Shown in pieces: positions 43,838-53,204 of a stretch of DNA of 55,485 bases. The position numbers and the translations under genes are program-made. Each line of letters opens with the position of its first letter. Position 1 is the stretch's first letter. The stretch spans positions 1-55,485 of the forward strand of contig JAEXAJ010000030.1 in the NCBI GenBank assembly GCA_023458215.1, in the 5' to 3' direction. The notes under the pieces were generated by a model. That model saw only the letters and a list, made by a program, of their open reading frames with translations. It had not been told where the DNA came from and made no database searches. Source of the stretch: Bacteroidota bacterium (GTDB lineage: Bacteria > Bacteroidota > Bacteroidia > Bacteroidales > Bacteroidaceae).

Positions 43838-43943
43838 CCAGCCGATAAAAGAGAAAACGGTATATGCGCAACCTTAATTGCTTTCCTTGCGATATCTAAC
43901 AAACGCGCTTGGGATGTTTAAGGAAAAACATAGCGAATACCAA

Positions 43944-44031
43944 TTCGTTCCATCATAGGGGAAGTTTCGTTCCATCACGGAGAAAGTTTCATTCCACCAT
44001 GAGGTAAGTTTCGTTCCCCCATGGTAGAACG
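43944..44031. repeat. 22-bp tandem repeat array B (four units)
   Basis: Four units begin at 43944, 43966, 43988 and 44010. They share TTCGTTCCATCA or TTCATTCCACCA, then a G-rich part and a final AAGT in three of four. The consensus matches array A at 11366-11453, which also has four units. Flanks AGCGAAT (43932) and ATTCGCT (44045) are inverted, so the transcript could fold with a closing stem. The remaining parts of 43624-44167 hold no gene. Confidence 0.85.
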
Positions 44032-44167
44032 AATAAGCATTCGCTATAATTTTTCTTAGGAATCGCTACAAAAAACAGTAGTTTTCACACCGCAAAGGCT
44101 AAACATTGTTGATGGGGTGGTGAGCAGAAGATAAACTATAAATATAAGAACTATACAGAAACAGATT

Positions 44168-45583
44168 ATGGAAAAGATGAGAGACAGTATTGATTTCAAG
44201 AATACGGATATTGCGACATTATTTCGCAAATTATTGCTCCCTACAGTACTGGGAATGATTTTTTCGGCATTATTCGTCATTACGGACGGTATTTTTGTAG
44301 GCAAAGGCATCGGTAGTGACGCTTTGGCGGCTGTCAATATCGTGGCGCCGTTGTGGCTGTTCTCTACCGGCATCGGATTAATGTTCGGTGTGGGAGCATC
44401 CGTAGTTGCTTCCATTCATTTATCACAGAGCAAAGTAAAAGTGGCGCGTATTAATATCACACAATCAGTGGTCGTGTCTTCTTTGTTTTTGATTGGCACT
44501 TCTACTTTGTTCTGTGCTTTTGCCCCCGAAGTGGTGCATCTGCTGGGTGGGTCAGAGCGACTGACACCCTTGGCAGTTGAATATATGCGGTGGTTTGTGC
44601 CATTCTCCTTCCTGACGGCATTACTTAATTCGGGAATGTTCTTTCTCCGGCTGGACGGTTCGCCCAACTATGCCATGATGTGTAACGTAGTAGCCGCCAT
44701 TCTAAACATTATATTGGACTATCTGTTCATCTTCCCCTTTGGCTGGGGAATGTTCGGTGCCGCACTGGCAAGTGCCATTGGCACAACGGTGGGTGCCTTA
44801 ATGATTGTCTTCTATCTGATGCGCCGTCGGTGCGCACTACGATTCTATCCGGTAAAGCTGAGTAAAAAAAGCCTGTTACTGACTTGCCGCAACGTAGGTT
44901 ATATGTGCCGCCTGGGCTCTTCGGCTTTTCTGTGCGAGGTAGCCATCGCCTGCATGATGTTTGTGGGAAACCTGGTATTCATTCATTATTTAAAAGAAGA
45001 CGGAGTGGCGGCATTCAGTATCGCTTGTTACTTCTTTCCTATTATATTTATGGTATATAATGCCATTGCGCAATCGGCACAGCCTATAATCAGCTACAAC
45101 TACGGTTTGCAAGAAAATCTCCGGGTTCGCCAAGCCTACCGGTTAGCACTGAAAACGGCTATTGCTTGCGGCGCCTGTTTTGCAGTGATCACGATGTTTT
45201 GCAGTCCGCAGATTGTGGGCATGTTTATCGACCGTAGTTATCCCGCTTACGAAATAGCGGCGGAAGGTTTGCCCTACTACGCTGCCGGTTTCGTATTCTT
45301 TGCCGTCAACATCGTTTCCATAGGTTATTTTCAGAGTGTGGAGCGTGCCAGATATGCCACCATCATCACTTTGCTGCGCGGGTTTATCTTACTGACAGCA
45401 TGTTTCTTCGGATTGCCCTTGTTACTAGGAAACCGGGGAATATGGCTCGCCACTCCTTTGGCCGAACTGCTGACTACCCTCTTTATCTGCGTGATTTACT
45501 TTATCCGAAAAAGGGAGCGCAAAGAAAATTGCATATCTTTGCAGAATGGAAACGATGATAAAGAAATTCTGCAAAAAGTATAA
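44168..45583 (+). CDS. MATE-family efflux transporter
   Basis: A 471-residue inner membrane protein with about 12 helices in two related halves. MATE blocks: LLLPTVLGMIFSALFVITDG with IFVGKGIGSDALAAVNIV at the start, GIGLMFGVGASVVASIHLSQ, and IAQSAQPIISYNYGL in the second half. It should export drugs or cations in exchange for Na+ or H+. The end overlaps the following Crp/Fnr gene by 38 bp. Array B lies in its predicted leader. Confidence 0.92.
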   Translation: MEKMRDSIDFKNTDIATLFRKLLLPTVLGMIFSALFVITDGIFVGKGIGSDALAAVNIVAPLWLFSTGIGLMFGVGASVVASIHLSQSKVKVARINITQSVVVSSLFLIGTSTLFCAFAPEVVHLLGGSERLTPLAVEYMRWFVPFSFLTALLNSGMFFLRLDGSPNYAMMCNVVAAILNIILDYLFIFPFGWGMFGAALASAIGTTVGALMIVFYLMRRRCALRFYPVKLSKKSLLLTCRNVGYMCRLGSSAFLCEVAIACMMFVGNLVFIHYLKEDGVAAFSIACYFFPIIFMVYNAIAQSAQPIISYNYGLQENLRVRQAYRLALKTAIACGACFAVITMFCSPQIVGMFIDRSYPAYEIAAEGLPYYAAGFVFFAVNIVSIGYFQSVERARYATIITLLRGFILLTACFFGLPLLLGNRGIWLATPLAELLTTLFICVIYFIRKRERKENCISLQNGNDDKEILQKV

Positions 45584-46121
45584 ACTGACAGAGAAATGCT
45601 TATCCGAACTTTTGGTGAATATGACCGAAGTTTCCTTTGCTAAAGGACAACTTATTATAAAGGAGGGAGAGCGAAACTCTAATTTCTATCTTGTAAAGAA
45701 AGGCATTTGGCGTGCCTATTATCTGACCGATGGTTCGGAAAGTTCACTGTGGTTCGTCGGTCCGGGAGAAGTCGCTTATTCTTCGTGGGGATACGTGGAC
45801 GGGGAATCTTCACAGATTAATGTCGAGTCAGTAAATGACAGTATGGCGTATTGTATTTCCAAAGCAGAACTGGAAGAGCTATTCTCCCGTTCCATAGAAA
45901 TGGCAAACTTTGGCAGGAAGATATTCGAACGTGAAATTTTATCGGTAGACAACGTCTCGATAGCCTATGGTACTCCTCCAAACGCCAAGGAACGGTACCT
46001 GACGTTGATGGAAGAAAATCCGGAATTGTTGCAAGATGTTCCATTGAAGTACTTGGCATCCTACCTCTATATCACCCCACAATCTTTGAGCAGAATAAGG
46101 GCGGAGTTAAGAAAAAAGTAA
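45546..46121 (+). CDS. Crp/Fnr-family transcription regulator
   Basis: 191 residues. The N-terminal cyclic-nucleotide-binding-like domain contains VSFAKGQLIIKEGERNSNFY and GIWRAYYLTDGSESSLWFVG. A C-terminal part with NAKERYLTLMEENPELLQ and LKYLASYLYITPQSLSRIRA forms the helix-turn-helix. It lacks the usual nucleotide-binding GELAL... motif seen in Crp, so the ligand is unclear. Translation starts inside the end of the MATE gene (38-bp overlap), suggesting coupling and perhaps autoregulation of the pump. Confidence 0.88.
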   Translation: METMIKKFCKKYKLTEKCLSELLVNMTEVSFAKGQLIIKEGERNSNFYLVKKGIWRAYYLTDGSESSLWFVGPGEVAYSSWGYVDGESSQINVESVNDSMAYCISKAELEELFSRSIEMANFGRKIFEREILSVDNVSIAYGTPPNAKERYLTLMEENPELLQDVPLKYLASYLYITPQSLSRIRAELRKK

Positions 46122-46145
46122 CTTTTCATTCTGTCCGTAAATCAT

Positions 46146-46184
46146 AAAAAAGGCTCTTGCAGATATATCCGCAAGAGCCTTTTT
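46146..46184. terminator. Bidirectional terminator
   Basis: AAAAAAGGCTCTTGC pairs with GCAAGAGCCTTTTT around a loop of about 10 nt, between the convergent Crp/Fnr and META-domain genes. Confidence 0.85.
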
Positions 46185-46201
46185 CGTTATAGAGTTAATT
46201 C

Positions 46202-46993
46202 TTATTTCTTCACCAGTACCATCACCAGGTTATTATCCGCATCATAGAATCCGATACCGCCACCGGCCAGTTGCCCAAAAGTTTGAACAGCATTCAGCGC
46301 TTTCAATACGCGACCTTCTACTTCCATATCAGGGCATGCCATCATTGTACTGATAACTTGCGGAAAGGAAATAGCCATCACATTACTATCTTCTGTTTGG
46401 AAGGCGCCGTTAATGATATTACATCCCGCATTGCCATGTAATCTCTTTTCTGAAATATTGAATTCAATGAACGGTTGGTTTTCCATACCACCGGGAATAG
46501 CTTCACCATTGACTTCACTAATCATCCACTTTCCATCCAGCGCCGACAACTTAACAGCGGGTTCCTTCTTCTGCAAAACCACCAAAGGACGATTGGAAGA
46601 ACCACACAATGCTACATTCTCTTTTCCCAACTTCTTATAGGTCTTCACCTGACCTAAAGCTGACAAAACATTATTCTCAACCGTCATATCGGGACATGCC
46701 ATACGTGTGCTACCCAAAGCACCCAGATTGATTGTTCCGGGTTTGGCATTCACGTCAAACGACCCCATCAAGCGGTTGCAGCCACTATTGCCGTATACTT
46801 TTCCTGTCTTCGTATCAAAACCGATAAAAGGAAATTCTTGTCCCGGAGCAGGAACAACGGCAGAACCATTTACTTCGATGATATTCCACTCGCCACTTAT
46901 TGAAGAAAGAGTAGCAGCATTCTTTGTTGATCCACAAGATGATAAACCCATCAATGCACTTACCATGCAAAGAGAAACAAATACTTTTTTCAT
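46202..46993 (-). CDS. Lipoprotein with two META (HslJ-like) domains
   Basis: A 263-residue lipoprotein (signal ending LMGLSSCGS). Two tandem META domains: the first with VYGNSGCNRLMGSFDV and STRMACPDMTVENNVLSAL, the second with LHGNAGCNIINGAFQT and STMMACPDMEVEGRVLKAL. The second repeat lies after about residue 145. Such HslJ-like proteins are outer membrane or periplasmic and linked to antibiotic tolerance in E. coli; the function here is unknown. Confidence 0.88.
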   Translation of the reverse strand: MKKVFVSLCMVSALMGLSSCGSTKNAATLSSISGEWNIIEVNGSAVVPAPGQEFPFIGFDTKTGKVYGNSGCNRLMGSFDVNAKPGTINLGALGSTRMACPDMTVENNVLSALGQVKTYKKLGKENVALCGSSNRPLVVLQKKEPAVKLSALDGKWMISEVNGEAIPGGMENQPFIEFNISEKRLHGNAGCNIINGAFQTEDSNVMAISFPQVISTMMACPDMEVEGRVLKALNAVQTFGQLAGGGIGFYDADNNLVMVLVKK

Positions 46994-47106
46994 TGTTATT
47001 CGTTGTTTAAGTTAATTTTTTCGAGTGCAAATATACATGAAAAAATTGAGTTGAAACATTTACCACAAAGGTTTTCACGCCCGATTGCATGGATTAACAG
47101 AGATTA

Positions 47107-48021
47107 TCATTTGTCAAGCGATATACATATTACCTGACTATTGGGCAAGTCGGGAATATACATTTCACTGCCAACTACCGTAATATCAGCAGGTCCCGCC
47201 AGTTCTTTACCGATAGTAAGAGCAGTCATTTCACGAGTTTGCATATCTATGCTGCGCACTGCCGGAGACCAGTCTGTAACATACATCGTTTTCTTATCGG
47301 CCGACATTGCTATGCCGTCATATTGACCGGGAGTCGTGATAAACTTCACCGGAACCGAATTCGTCAAATCTGATATTTCATAGATAACATTAGCATCCGT
47401 GGTATTTCCATCAGCCGGATAAGAAGCAACATACATGGTGCCATTCTCTATAATCAATCCGTTAGGACCTGCAACCTCCACCCATTTCACAGGGCTGACC
47501 TGATCCATCTTAGCCGGATTGCTGATATCCAGACTGTAAATGCAATCCGTATTAGTTACTGAAGCATACAGCGTATTGCCGGACGCTATCAAATCGTTGA
47601 CAAACAAATTCCCTTCGGGGAAATTGATTATTTGTGGGGCATCCTTCAACGACCCCAAATTGTACACTACAATCTTGTTGACATCGCAGATAAACAAGTA
47701 CCCGTCTCTGATAAACATACCTTTCGGGGCGGAAAGAGAACCATCGGCAGGTATCAGAATTTCAGATTTACCATCTTTGTAATAAGCAATGTAGCCTTTT
47801 CCTTCAGTGTTCAGCGGATTTAATTGTTCGGTACCAAAATTACCAATCAGAATTCCTCCATCATAAGGATAAGTGCTCTCACAGAAACGAATATTTTCAT
47901 TCACTACCACAGGTTCAATTTCTTGCTTATTCTCATTTTTCTTACTTTGACAAGAAACAAACATTACAGACACAAGCAAAATGCTCATTAAAGAAACTAA
48001 GATCGTTGGTTTATTCATCAT
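47107..48021 (-). CDS. Beta-propeller lipoprotein (SMP-30/NHL-like)
   Basis: Start chosen at MMNKPTILVSLMSILLVSVM (an upstream frame to 48069 has no signal). The lipobox is MFVSCQSK. About 300 mature residues show propeller repeats: KGMFIRDGYLFICDVNKIVV, NDLIASGNTLYASVTNTDCI, NGLIIENGTMYVASYPADG and MSADKKTMYVTDWSP. This resembles SMP-30/gluconolactonase-type or NHL propellers. It is probably a periplasmic or surface sugar-related protein, but no catalytic residues can be named with confidence. It stands alone. Confidence 0.72.
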   Translation of the reverse strand: MMNKPTILVSLMSILLVSVMFVSCQSKKNENKQEIEPVVVNENIRFCESTYPYDGGILIGNFGTEQLNPLNTEGKGYIAYYKDGKSEILIPADGSLSAPKGMFIRDGYLFICDVNKIVVYNLGSLKDAPQIINFPEGNLFVNDLIASGNTLYASVTNTDCIYSLDISNPAKMDQVSPVKWVEVAGPNGLIIENGTMYVASYPADGNTTDANVIYEISDLTNSVPVKFITTPGQYDGIAMSADKKTMYVTDWSPAVRSIDMQTREMTALTIGKELAGPADITVVGSEMYIPDLPNSQVICISLDK

Positions 48022-48154
48022 AAGGCATTTAATATTTAGTGCAACATTACAGTTAATCAAAGTATTCAAAATTATAATCTCTACAAATATATATAAAATA
48101 CGTTTTACACAAAGTATTTAGCCGGATTTTAATGTTTATCTAAGAATTAACTCT

Positions 48155-48162
48155 TATATTTG
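48155..48162 (+). promoter_or_regulatory. Putative -7 box for the carboxynorspermidine dehydrogenase gene
   Basis: TATATTTG matches TAnnTTTG; the ATG at 48210 is 47 bp downstream. The -33 element is poor (TGTTT). Confidence 0.45.
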
Positions 48163-48209
48163 CTCTCCGTATTTTATGAACCTATAATATAATAATGTAA
48201 GTAGAAGAA

Positions 48210-49403
48210 ATGGGTAAAGTTCTTATTATCGGTGCAGGCGGTGTAGGTACCGTCGTTGCGCACAAAGTGGCTCAAAATCCTGATGTGTTCACTGAAATCA
48301 TGATTGCAAGCCGTACCAAGTCCAAATGTGACGCCGTTGTAAAAGCAATTGGTAACCCTAACATCAAAACCGCCCAGGTAGACGCTGATAGCGTGGACGA
48401 ACTGGTGGCACTCTTCAACAGTTTTAAACCCGAAATCGTTATAAACGTAGCCCTCCCCTACCAAGACCTCACCATCATGGAGGCTTGCCTCAAGAGCGGC
48501 GTAAATTATCTGGATACCGCAAATTATGAACCGAAAGACGTGGCTCACTTTGAATACAGTTGGCAATGGGCCTATAAAAAACGTTTTGAAGACGCCGGAC
48601 TGACTGCTATATTGGGTTGCGGTTTCGACCCGGGAGTAAGCGGCATTTATACAGCTTATGCCGCCAAACATTACTTTGACGAAATCCAATACCTGGATAT
48701 CGTGGACTGTAATGCCGGAAATCACCACAAAGCATTTGCTACCAACTTCAACCCCGAAATCAACATCCGTGAGATTACTCAGAACGGACGCTTCTATGAA
48801 AACGGCGAGTGGATCACTACCCAACCTCTGGAAATTCATAAAGACCTGACTTATCCCAATATCGGGCCACGCGACTCATACTTGCTTTTCCACGAAGAAC
48901 TGGAATCTTTGGTGAAAAACTTCCCCACCATAAAGCGTGCACGTTTCTGGATGACCTTTGGTCAGGAATATCTGACACACTTGCGTGTTATTCAAAACAT
49001 CGGTATGGCTCGTATCGACGAAGTGGAATACAACGGCATGAAGATTGTACCGCTTCAATTCCTGAAAGCCGTACTTCCAAATCCACAAGATTTAGGAGAG
49101 AACTACGAAGGAGAAACATCCATCGGTTGCCGCATCCGCGGATTGAAAGACGGTAAAGAACGTACGTACTATGTTTACAATAATTGCAGCCATCAAGAAG
49201 CTTACAAGGAAACAGGCATGCAAGGGGTAAGCTACACCACGGGAGTTCCTGCCATGATTGGTGCCATGATGTTCCTCAAAGGCCTATGGAAGCGACCGGG
49301 GGTATGGAACGTAGAAGAATTCAATCCGGATCCGTTCATGGAACAGCTCAACAAGCAAGGCTTGCCTTGGCATGAGGTACTTGATGGAGATTTGGAACTA
49401 TAA
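48210..49403 (+). CDS. Carboxynorspermidine dehydrogenase (saccharopine dehydrogenase-like)
   Basis: A 397-residue NAD(P) enzyme. The Rossmann start is VLIIGAGGVGTVVAHKVAQN; GFDPGVSGIYTAYAAKHYFD and NIGPRDSYLLFHEELESLV are typical of the carboxynorspermidine/carboxyspermidine dehydrogenase group, distinct from saccharopine dehydrogenases of lysine breakdown. It makes carboxynorspermidine or carboxyspermidine from aspartate semialdehyde and a diamine, the polyamine route of most gut Bacteroidetes. The decarboxylase partner (NspC) is not in the window. bcp follows 19 bp downstream. Confidence 0.88.
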   Translation: MGKVLIIGAGGVGTVVAHKVAQNPDVFTEIMIASRTKSKCDAVVKAIGNPNIKTAQVDADSVDELVALFNSFKPEIVINVALPYQDLTIMEACLKSGVNYLDTANYEPKDVAHFEYSWQWAYKKRFEDAGLTAILGCGFDPGVSGIYTAYAAKHYFDEIQYLDIVDCNAGNHHKAFATNFNPEINIREITQNGRFYENGEWITTQPLEIHKDLTYPNIGPRDSYLLFHEELESLVKNFPTIKRARFWMTFGQEYLTHLRVIQNIGMARIDEVEYNGMKIVPLQFLKAVLPNPQDLGENYEGETSIGCRIRGLKDGKERTYYVYNNCSHQEAYKETGMQGVSYTTGVPAMIGAMMFLKGLWKRPGVWNVEEFNPDPFMEQLNKQGLPWHEVLDGDLEL

Positions 49404-49422
49404 ACATTAAACTTTAAGCAAG

Positions 49423-49869
49423 ATGAAAGTTGGAGATAAAGCGCCCGAAGTATTGGGTATCAACGAAAAAGGTGAGGAAATTCGCTTGAGTGATTATAAA
49501 GGAAAGAAAATAGTACTTTACTTTTATCCCAAAGATATGACTTCCGGTTGCACGGCAGAGGCTTGTAATCTGCGTGACAACTATTCCGATTTACGTAAAG
49601 CCGGGTATGAAGTAATCGGCGTAAGCGTGGATAACGAGAAATCTCATCAGAAATTCATTGAGAAAAACAATCTGCCTTTTACCCTAATTGCCGATACCGA
49701 TAAAAAACTGGTAGAACAATTTGGCGTTTGGGGCGAGAAAAGTATGTACGGACGTAAATACCTGGGAACGTTCCGCACCACTTTTATCATCAATGAGGAA
49801 GGAGTTATTGAGCGCATCATCACCCCGAAGGAAGTGAAAACCAGCGATCACACTGCACAAATCCTTTGA
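49423..49869 (+). CDS. bcp: Thioredoxin-dependent peroxiredoxin (Bcp)
   Basis: 148 residues. DMTSGCTAEACNLRD holds the peroxidatic C43 and resolving C48 (C-x4-C, the Bcp type). YFYPKD and a final TTFIINEEGVIERI match the thioredoxin fold. It reduces hydrogen or lipid peroxides with thioredoxin. It lies directly after the carboxynorspermidine dehydrogenase gene and is followed by a short repeat-rich gap before recA. Confidence 0.93.
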   Translation: MKVGDKAPEVLGINEKGEEIRLSDYKGKKIVLYFYPKDMTSGCTAEACNLRDNYSDLRKAGYEVIGVSVDNEKSHQKFIEKNNLPFTLIADTDKKLVEQFGVWGEKSMYGRKYLGTFRTTFIINEEGVIERIITPKEVKTSDHTAQIL

Positions 49870-50009
49870 TGGTTATGAGTTATTAGTCATAAGTTATTTG
49901 TTGATACAGGCAGGGCAGAACAGTCCCGCCCAATTTTGAACGAACAGCTAATAACTCATCACTCCTCCTGACTAATAACTTATAACTAATAACTTATAAC
50001 TAAAATAAG
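49870..50009 (+). repeat. Short repeats in the recA leader
   Basis: The 140-bp gap between bcp and recA contains ATGAGTTATTAG (49875-49886) and its complement CTAATAACTCAT (49948-49959), plus tandem copies of ACTAATAACTTATA just before the recA start (49971-50000). They are low-complexity heptamer-type repeats of TTATNAG. Confidence 0.6.
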
Positions 50010-51053
50010 ATGGCAAAAAAAGACGAACTTAATTTTGAAAACGAAGGTGGTAGCAAAGCAGCGCCCAGCGAAAAGCTAAAAGCCCTGCAAGCCGCCATGG
50101 ATAAGATAGAAAAGAGCTTCGGCAAAGGATCTATCATGAAGATGGGTGACAATACTGTCGAACAAATTGAAGTAATCCCCACCGGCTCTATCGGTTTGAA
50201 TGTAGCATTAGGTGTAGGCGGATATCCTCGCGGACGTATCGTTGAGATCTTTGGTCCCGAATCATCCGGTAAAACAACTTTGGCAATTCACGCCATCGCC
50301 GAAGCACAAAAAGCAGGAGGCATTGCCGCATTTATTGATGCGGAACATGCTTTCGACCGTTTCTACGCAGCCAAATTAGGCGTAGATGTAGACAACTTGT
50401 TTATTTCGCAACCCGATAATGGTGAACAAGCCTTGGAGATTGCCGAACAATTGATCCGTTCATCTGCTATCGATATTATCGTAATAGACTCTGTTGCAGC
50501 TTTGACCCCCAAAGCCGAAATCGAAGGCGATATGGGTGAAAACAAAGTGGGCTTACAAGCAAGACTTATGTCACAAGCTCTGCGTAAATTAACCGGTACC
50601 GTCAGCAAAACACGTACAACCTGTATTTTCATCAATCAGTTGCGAGAAAAAATCGGTGTCATGTTCGGCAACCCTGAGACAACCACCGGTGGTAATGCAC
50701 TGAAGTTCTATGCATCCGTACGAATCGATATCCGTCCCGGTCAGGCTATCAAGAACGGCGAAGAAGTACTTGGCAAGCAGACGAAAGTAAAAGTCGTAAA
50801 GAATAAAGTAGCCCCTCCTTTCCGCAAAGCGGAATTCGACGTTATGTTCGGTGAAGGAATTTCCCGTGCAGGCGAAATTATCGACTTAGGTGCAGATTTG
50901 GGCATTGTCAAGAAAAGTGGTTCTTGGTTCAGCTACAATGACACCAAGATAGCTCAAGGACGTGATGCGGCAAAGCAAGTCATACTGGATAATCCGGAAC
51001 TGGCAGAAGAGTTAGAAGGACTTATCTTTGAAGAGTTGAAGAAAAAGAAATAA
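50010..51053 (+). CDS. recA: Recombinase RecA
   Basis: A 347-residue RecA. Walker A GPESSGKT (82-89), Walker [19 protein letters not shown], and the loop [20 protein letters not shown] for DNA binding. It catalyses strand exchange and LexA-type cleavage. The N-terminal about 30 residues are longer than in E. coli RecA, as usual in Bacteroidetes. A terminator follows the stop. Confidence 0.97.
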   Translation: MAKKDELNFENEGGSKAAPSEKLKALQAAMDKIEKSFGKGSIMKMGDNTVEQIEVIPTGSIGLNVALGVGGYPRGRIVEIFGPESSGKTTLAIHAIAEAQKAGGIAAFIDAEHAFDRFYAAKLGVDVDNLFISQPDNGEQALEIAEQLIRSSAIDIIVIDSVAALTPKAEIEGDMGENKVGLQARLMSQALRKLTGTVSKTRTTCIFINQLREKIGVMFGNPETTTGGNALKFYASVRIDIRPGQAIKNGEEVLGKQTKVKVVKNKVAPPFRKAEFDVMFGEGISRAGEIIDLGADLGIVKKSGSWFSYNDTKIAQGRDAAKQVILDNPELAEELEGLIFEELKKKK

Positions 51054-51074
51054 TTTTTCATATCAATAAACTCG

Positions 51075-51106
51075 AAGCGCCTCCAAATATTTCTTTGGAG
51101 GCGCTT
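51075..51106 (+). terminator. recA terminator
   Basis: AAGCGCCTCCAAA pairs with TTTGGAGGCGCTT around a 6-nt loop, followed by ATATTTTTATT. Confidence 0.85.
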
Positions 51107-51217
51107 ATATTTTTATTATAGTTTCTTTTGATCCTCTTTTCATGAGAATTCATATATTTTGAATACATTTGCAAGTTCGATAAAATATGAGCCAAATTAT
51201 TGCAAACAACCAAATTT

Positions 51218-53116
51218 ATGGAGAATGACTTGTTATCGCTTGCGCCGGAATATGTGCCGTTAGGACTTGTTTTATATGATGAAGAGGGCTATTTAAAATA
51301 CGCCAACACCATTGCGCTGAATATGTTTGGCGTATCCATGAAGGAAGTTTACAATATCAATATATTCAATGATCCGAATATTGGAGCAGAGGACAAAGCT
51401 CTGTTAAAACAAGGATTAGATGTTTCATTTGAAACAGATTATGACTTCGATCTTTGCGAACATTTTTTTGACACCCCCATCAGAGGAAGCAGAAAATATT
51501 TCGTCACCAAAGTCAATATCATGAGGGAACCGAACGGAAATCCCAAAGGATATATATTGACCTGTGAAGAGGTAACTGCAAAAAAGGCACAAGAGAAGAA
51601 AATAAAGTCTACACAAAAAGAATTAGCCTTGGCTCTAAATGCCGGGAAACTGACCTCATGGAATTATCGCATTGAAGATGGGATGTTCTATAAGTTTGAC
51701 ATTCACGTTGAGAATATAGAAAAATTCCCTTTTGAGTATATCATCGAAACCATTCATCCCGACGATAGAAATCAGTTTTTGGCATTATTGGATGCAATAA
51801 TGGAAAAACAATGTCTCCCGGACAATAACATCGTCTTAAGAGTTATGAACGACGAATATAATGATTACTATTATTACAACTTCACTTATAGTCCGAGAGA
51901 AAACGATGAGGGCAAAGTAGCTGCAATCACTTTTATTCAAAGAGACATAACCAAGGAAATCAAATATCAACAGGATTTGATTATGGCAAAAAACAAAGCA
52001 GAAGAAGCGGATCAATTGAAATCAACTTTCCTTGCTAATATGAGCCATGAAATCCGCACTCCTCTGAATGCCATCGTTGGTTTTTCAGCATTACTGTCTG
52101 AAGTAGAAAGTGAAGAAGAAAAAAATGAATACAAACAACTGATCGAAACAAATAGTGACATTCTTTTAAGATTAATCGGAGATATCCTGGATCTATCCAA
52201 AATAGAAGTCGGCTCTATCGATATAAACAGACAAGATCTGGATTTGTGTTCTCTCTGTAATGAGTTATATCGGTCATTTCAGCAACGGGTAAAGAATTCC
52301 AAAGTGACACTAAAACTTATTGATCCATACAAAAAGTGCATTGCAAAGTTTGACAAGTATCGTTTTACTCAGATTTTCACCAACTTTGTCACCAATGCCA
52401 TCAAATATACGCCTGAAGGTGAAATCGTTATGGGATATGAATGTAAACCGGGACAGGTAAGGCTCTATGTTAAAGATACTGGTATCGGCATTCCCGATGA
52501 CAAGAAAAACCGTATTTTTGGTCGGTTCGAAAAGCTTGATACTTTTGCCCAAGGAACAGGATTGGGACTTTCCATTTGTAAAGCAATTGCCAATGCTACA
52601 TGTGGAGAAGTCGGCTTTCATTCAAAAGAACATGAAGGCTCCGAATTTTGGTATATAGGAAATACAGAGGTAGAGTTTATCGAGAAATCGCAAAACGTAG
52701 AAGACGAAGTAAAAGCAGAAAGCACGGTACAACGTTCATCTGCTAGCCCAATCAATATCAAAGACTTGAATATCCTTGTAGCCGAAGATAATGATAGCAA
52801 TTTCTTGCTAATAAAGAATATACTAAATCTCTGTCACTTGACACGTGCAATGAATGGACTAGAAGCAGTGGATAAAGCCAAGAATCAAACGTATGACATT
52901 GTATTTATGGATATCAGAATGCCCGAAATGAACGGACTGGAAGCAACCTCGAAGATCAGGGAATTTGACAAAGATACCCCTATCATCGCTCTTACCGCAA
53001 ATGCCTTCTATTCTGATAAAGAGGCGGCGCTGGCAGCCGGTTGTAATTACTTCATAACCAAGCCGATTAAAAAGCAAGAACTTATGAGTTTACTTGCCCG
53101 CTACTGCAAAAATTGA
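51218..53116 (+). CDS. Hybrid sensor histidine kinase (PAS-HisKA-HATPase-REC)
   Basis: 632 residues from MENDLLSLAPEYVPLGLVLY (an upstream TTG at 51200 is less likely). No membrane helix: it is a soluble sensor. PAS-like domains lie at about 10-120 and 140-250. The dimerisation box FLANMSHEIRTPLNAIVGFS has the phospho-His at about 276; the ATPase has FVTNAIKYTPEGEI (about 390) and DTGIGIPDD. The C-terminal receiver (about 515-630) has NILVAEDNDSN, VFMDIRMPEMNG (phospho-Asp about 564) and ITKPIKKQEL. It lacks an output domain. A -7 box TACATTTG is at 51164-51171. Confidence 0.92.
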   Translation: MENDLLSLAPEYVPLGLVLYDEEGYLKYANTIALNMFGVSMKEVYNINIFNDPNIGAEDKALLKQGLDVSFETDYDFDLCEHFFDTPIRGSRKYFVTKVNIMREPNGNPKGYILTCEEVTAKKAQEKKIKSTQKELALALNAGKLTSWNYRIEDGMFYKFDIHVENIEKFPFEYIIETIHPDDRNQFLALLDAIMEKQCLPDNNIVLRVMNDEYNDYYYYNFTYSPRENDEGKVAAITFIQRDITKEIKYQQDLIMAKNKAEEADQLKSTFLANMSHEIRTPLNAIVGFSALLSEVESEEEKNEYKQLIETNSDILLRLIGDILDLSKIEVGSIDINRQDLDLCSLCNELYRSFQQRVKNSKVTLKLIDPYKKCIAKFDKYRFTQIFTNFVTNAIKYTPEGEIVMGYECKPGQVRLYVKDTGIGIPDDKKNRIFGRFEKLDTFAQGTGLGLSICKAIANATCGEVGFHSKEHEGSEFWYIGNTEVEFIEKSQNVEDEVKAESTVQRSSASPINIKDLNILVAEDNDSNFLLIKNILNLCHLTRAMNGLEAVDKAKNQTYDIVFMDIRMPEMNGLEATSKIREFDKDTPIIALTANAFYSDKEAALAAGCNYFITKPIKKQELMSLLARYCKN

Positions 53117-53145
53117 AATAAAATTGAATAAAATGCGTAAAAAAT

Positions 53146-53172
53146 AAAGGGGAACCCTCGGGCTTCCCTTTA
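53146..53172. terminator. Terminator after the hybrid kinase gene
   Basis: AAAGGGGAA pairs with TTCCCTTT with an inner CCC-TC-GGG helix. It lies between the convergent kinase and DUF4252 genes. Confidence 0.75.
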
Positions 53173-53204
53173 AACATACAATTTACACCTATCAGTAGAA
53201 TACC

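Noticed and set aside
11366..44031. 22-bp arrays as CRISPR arrays
   Set aside because: The units are directly adjacent without unique spacers, are too short and degenerate, and no cas genes are present.
48174..48839. 221-codon minus-strand frame opposite the carboxynorspermidine dehydrogenase gene
   Set aside because: Shadow of a clearly conserved enzyme on the plus strand; no start signal or motif.
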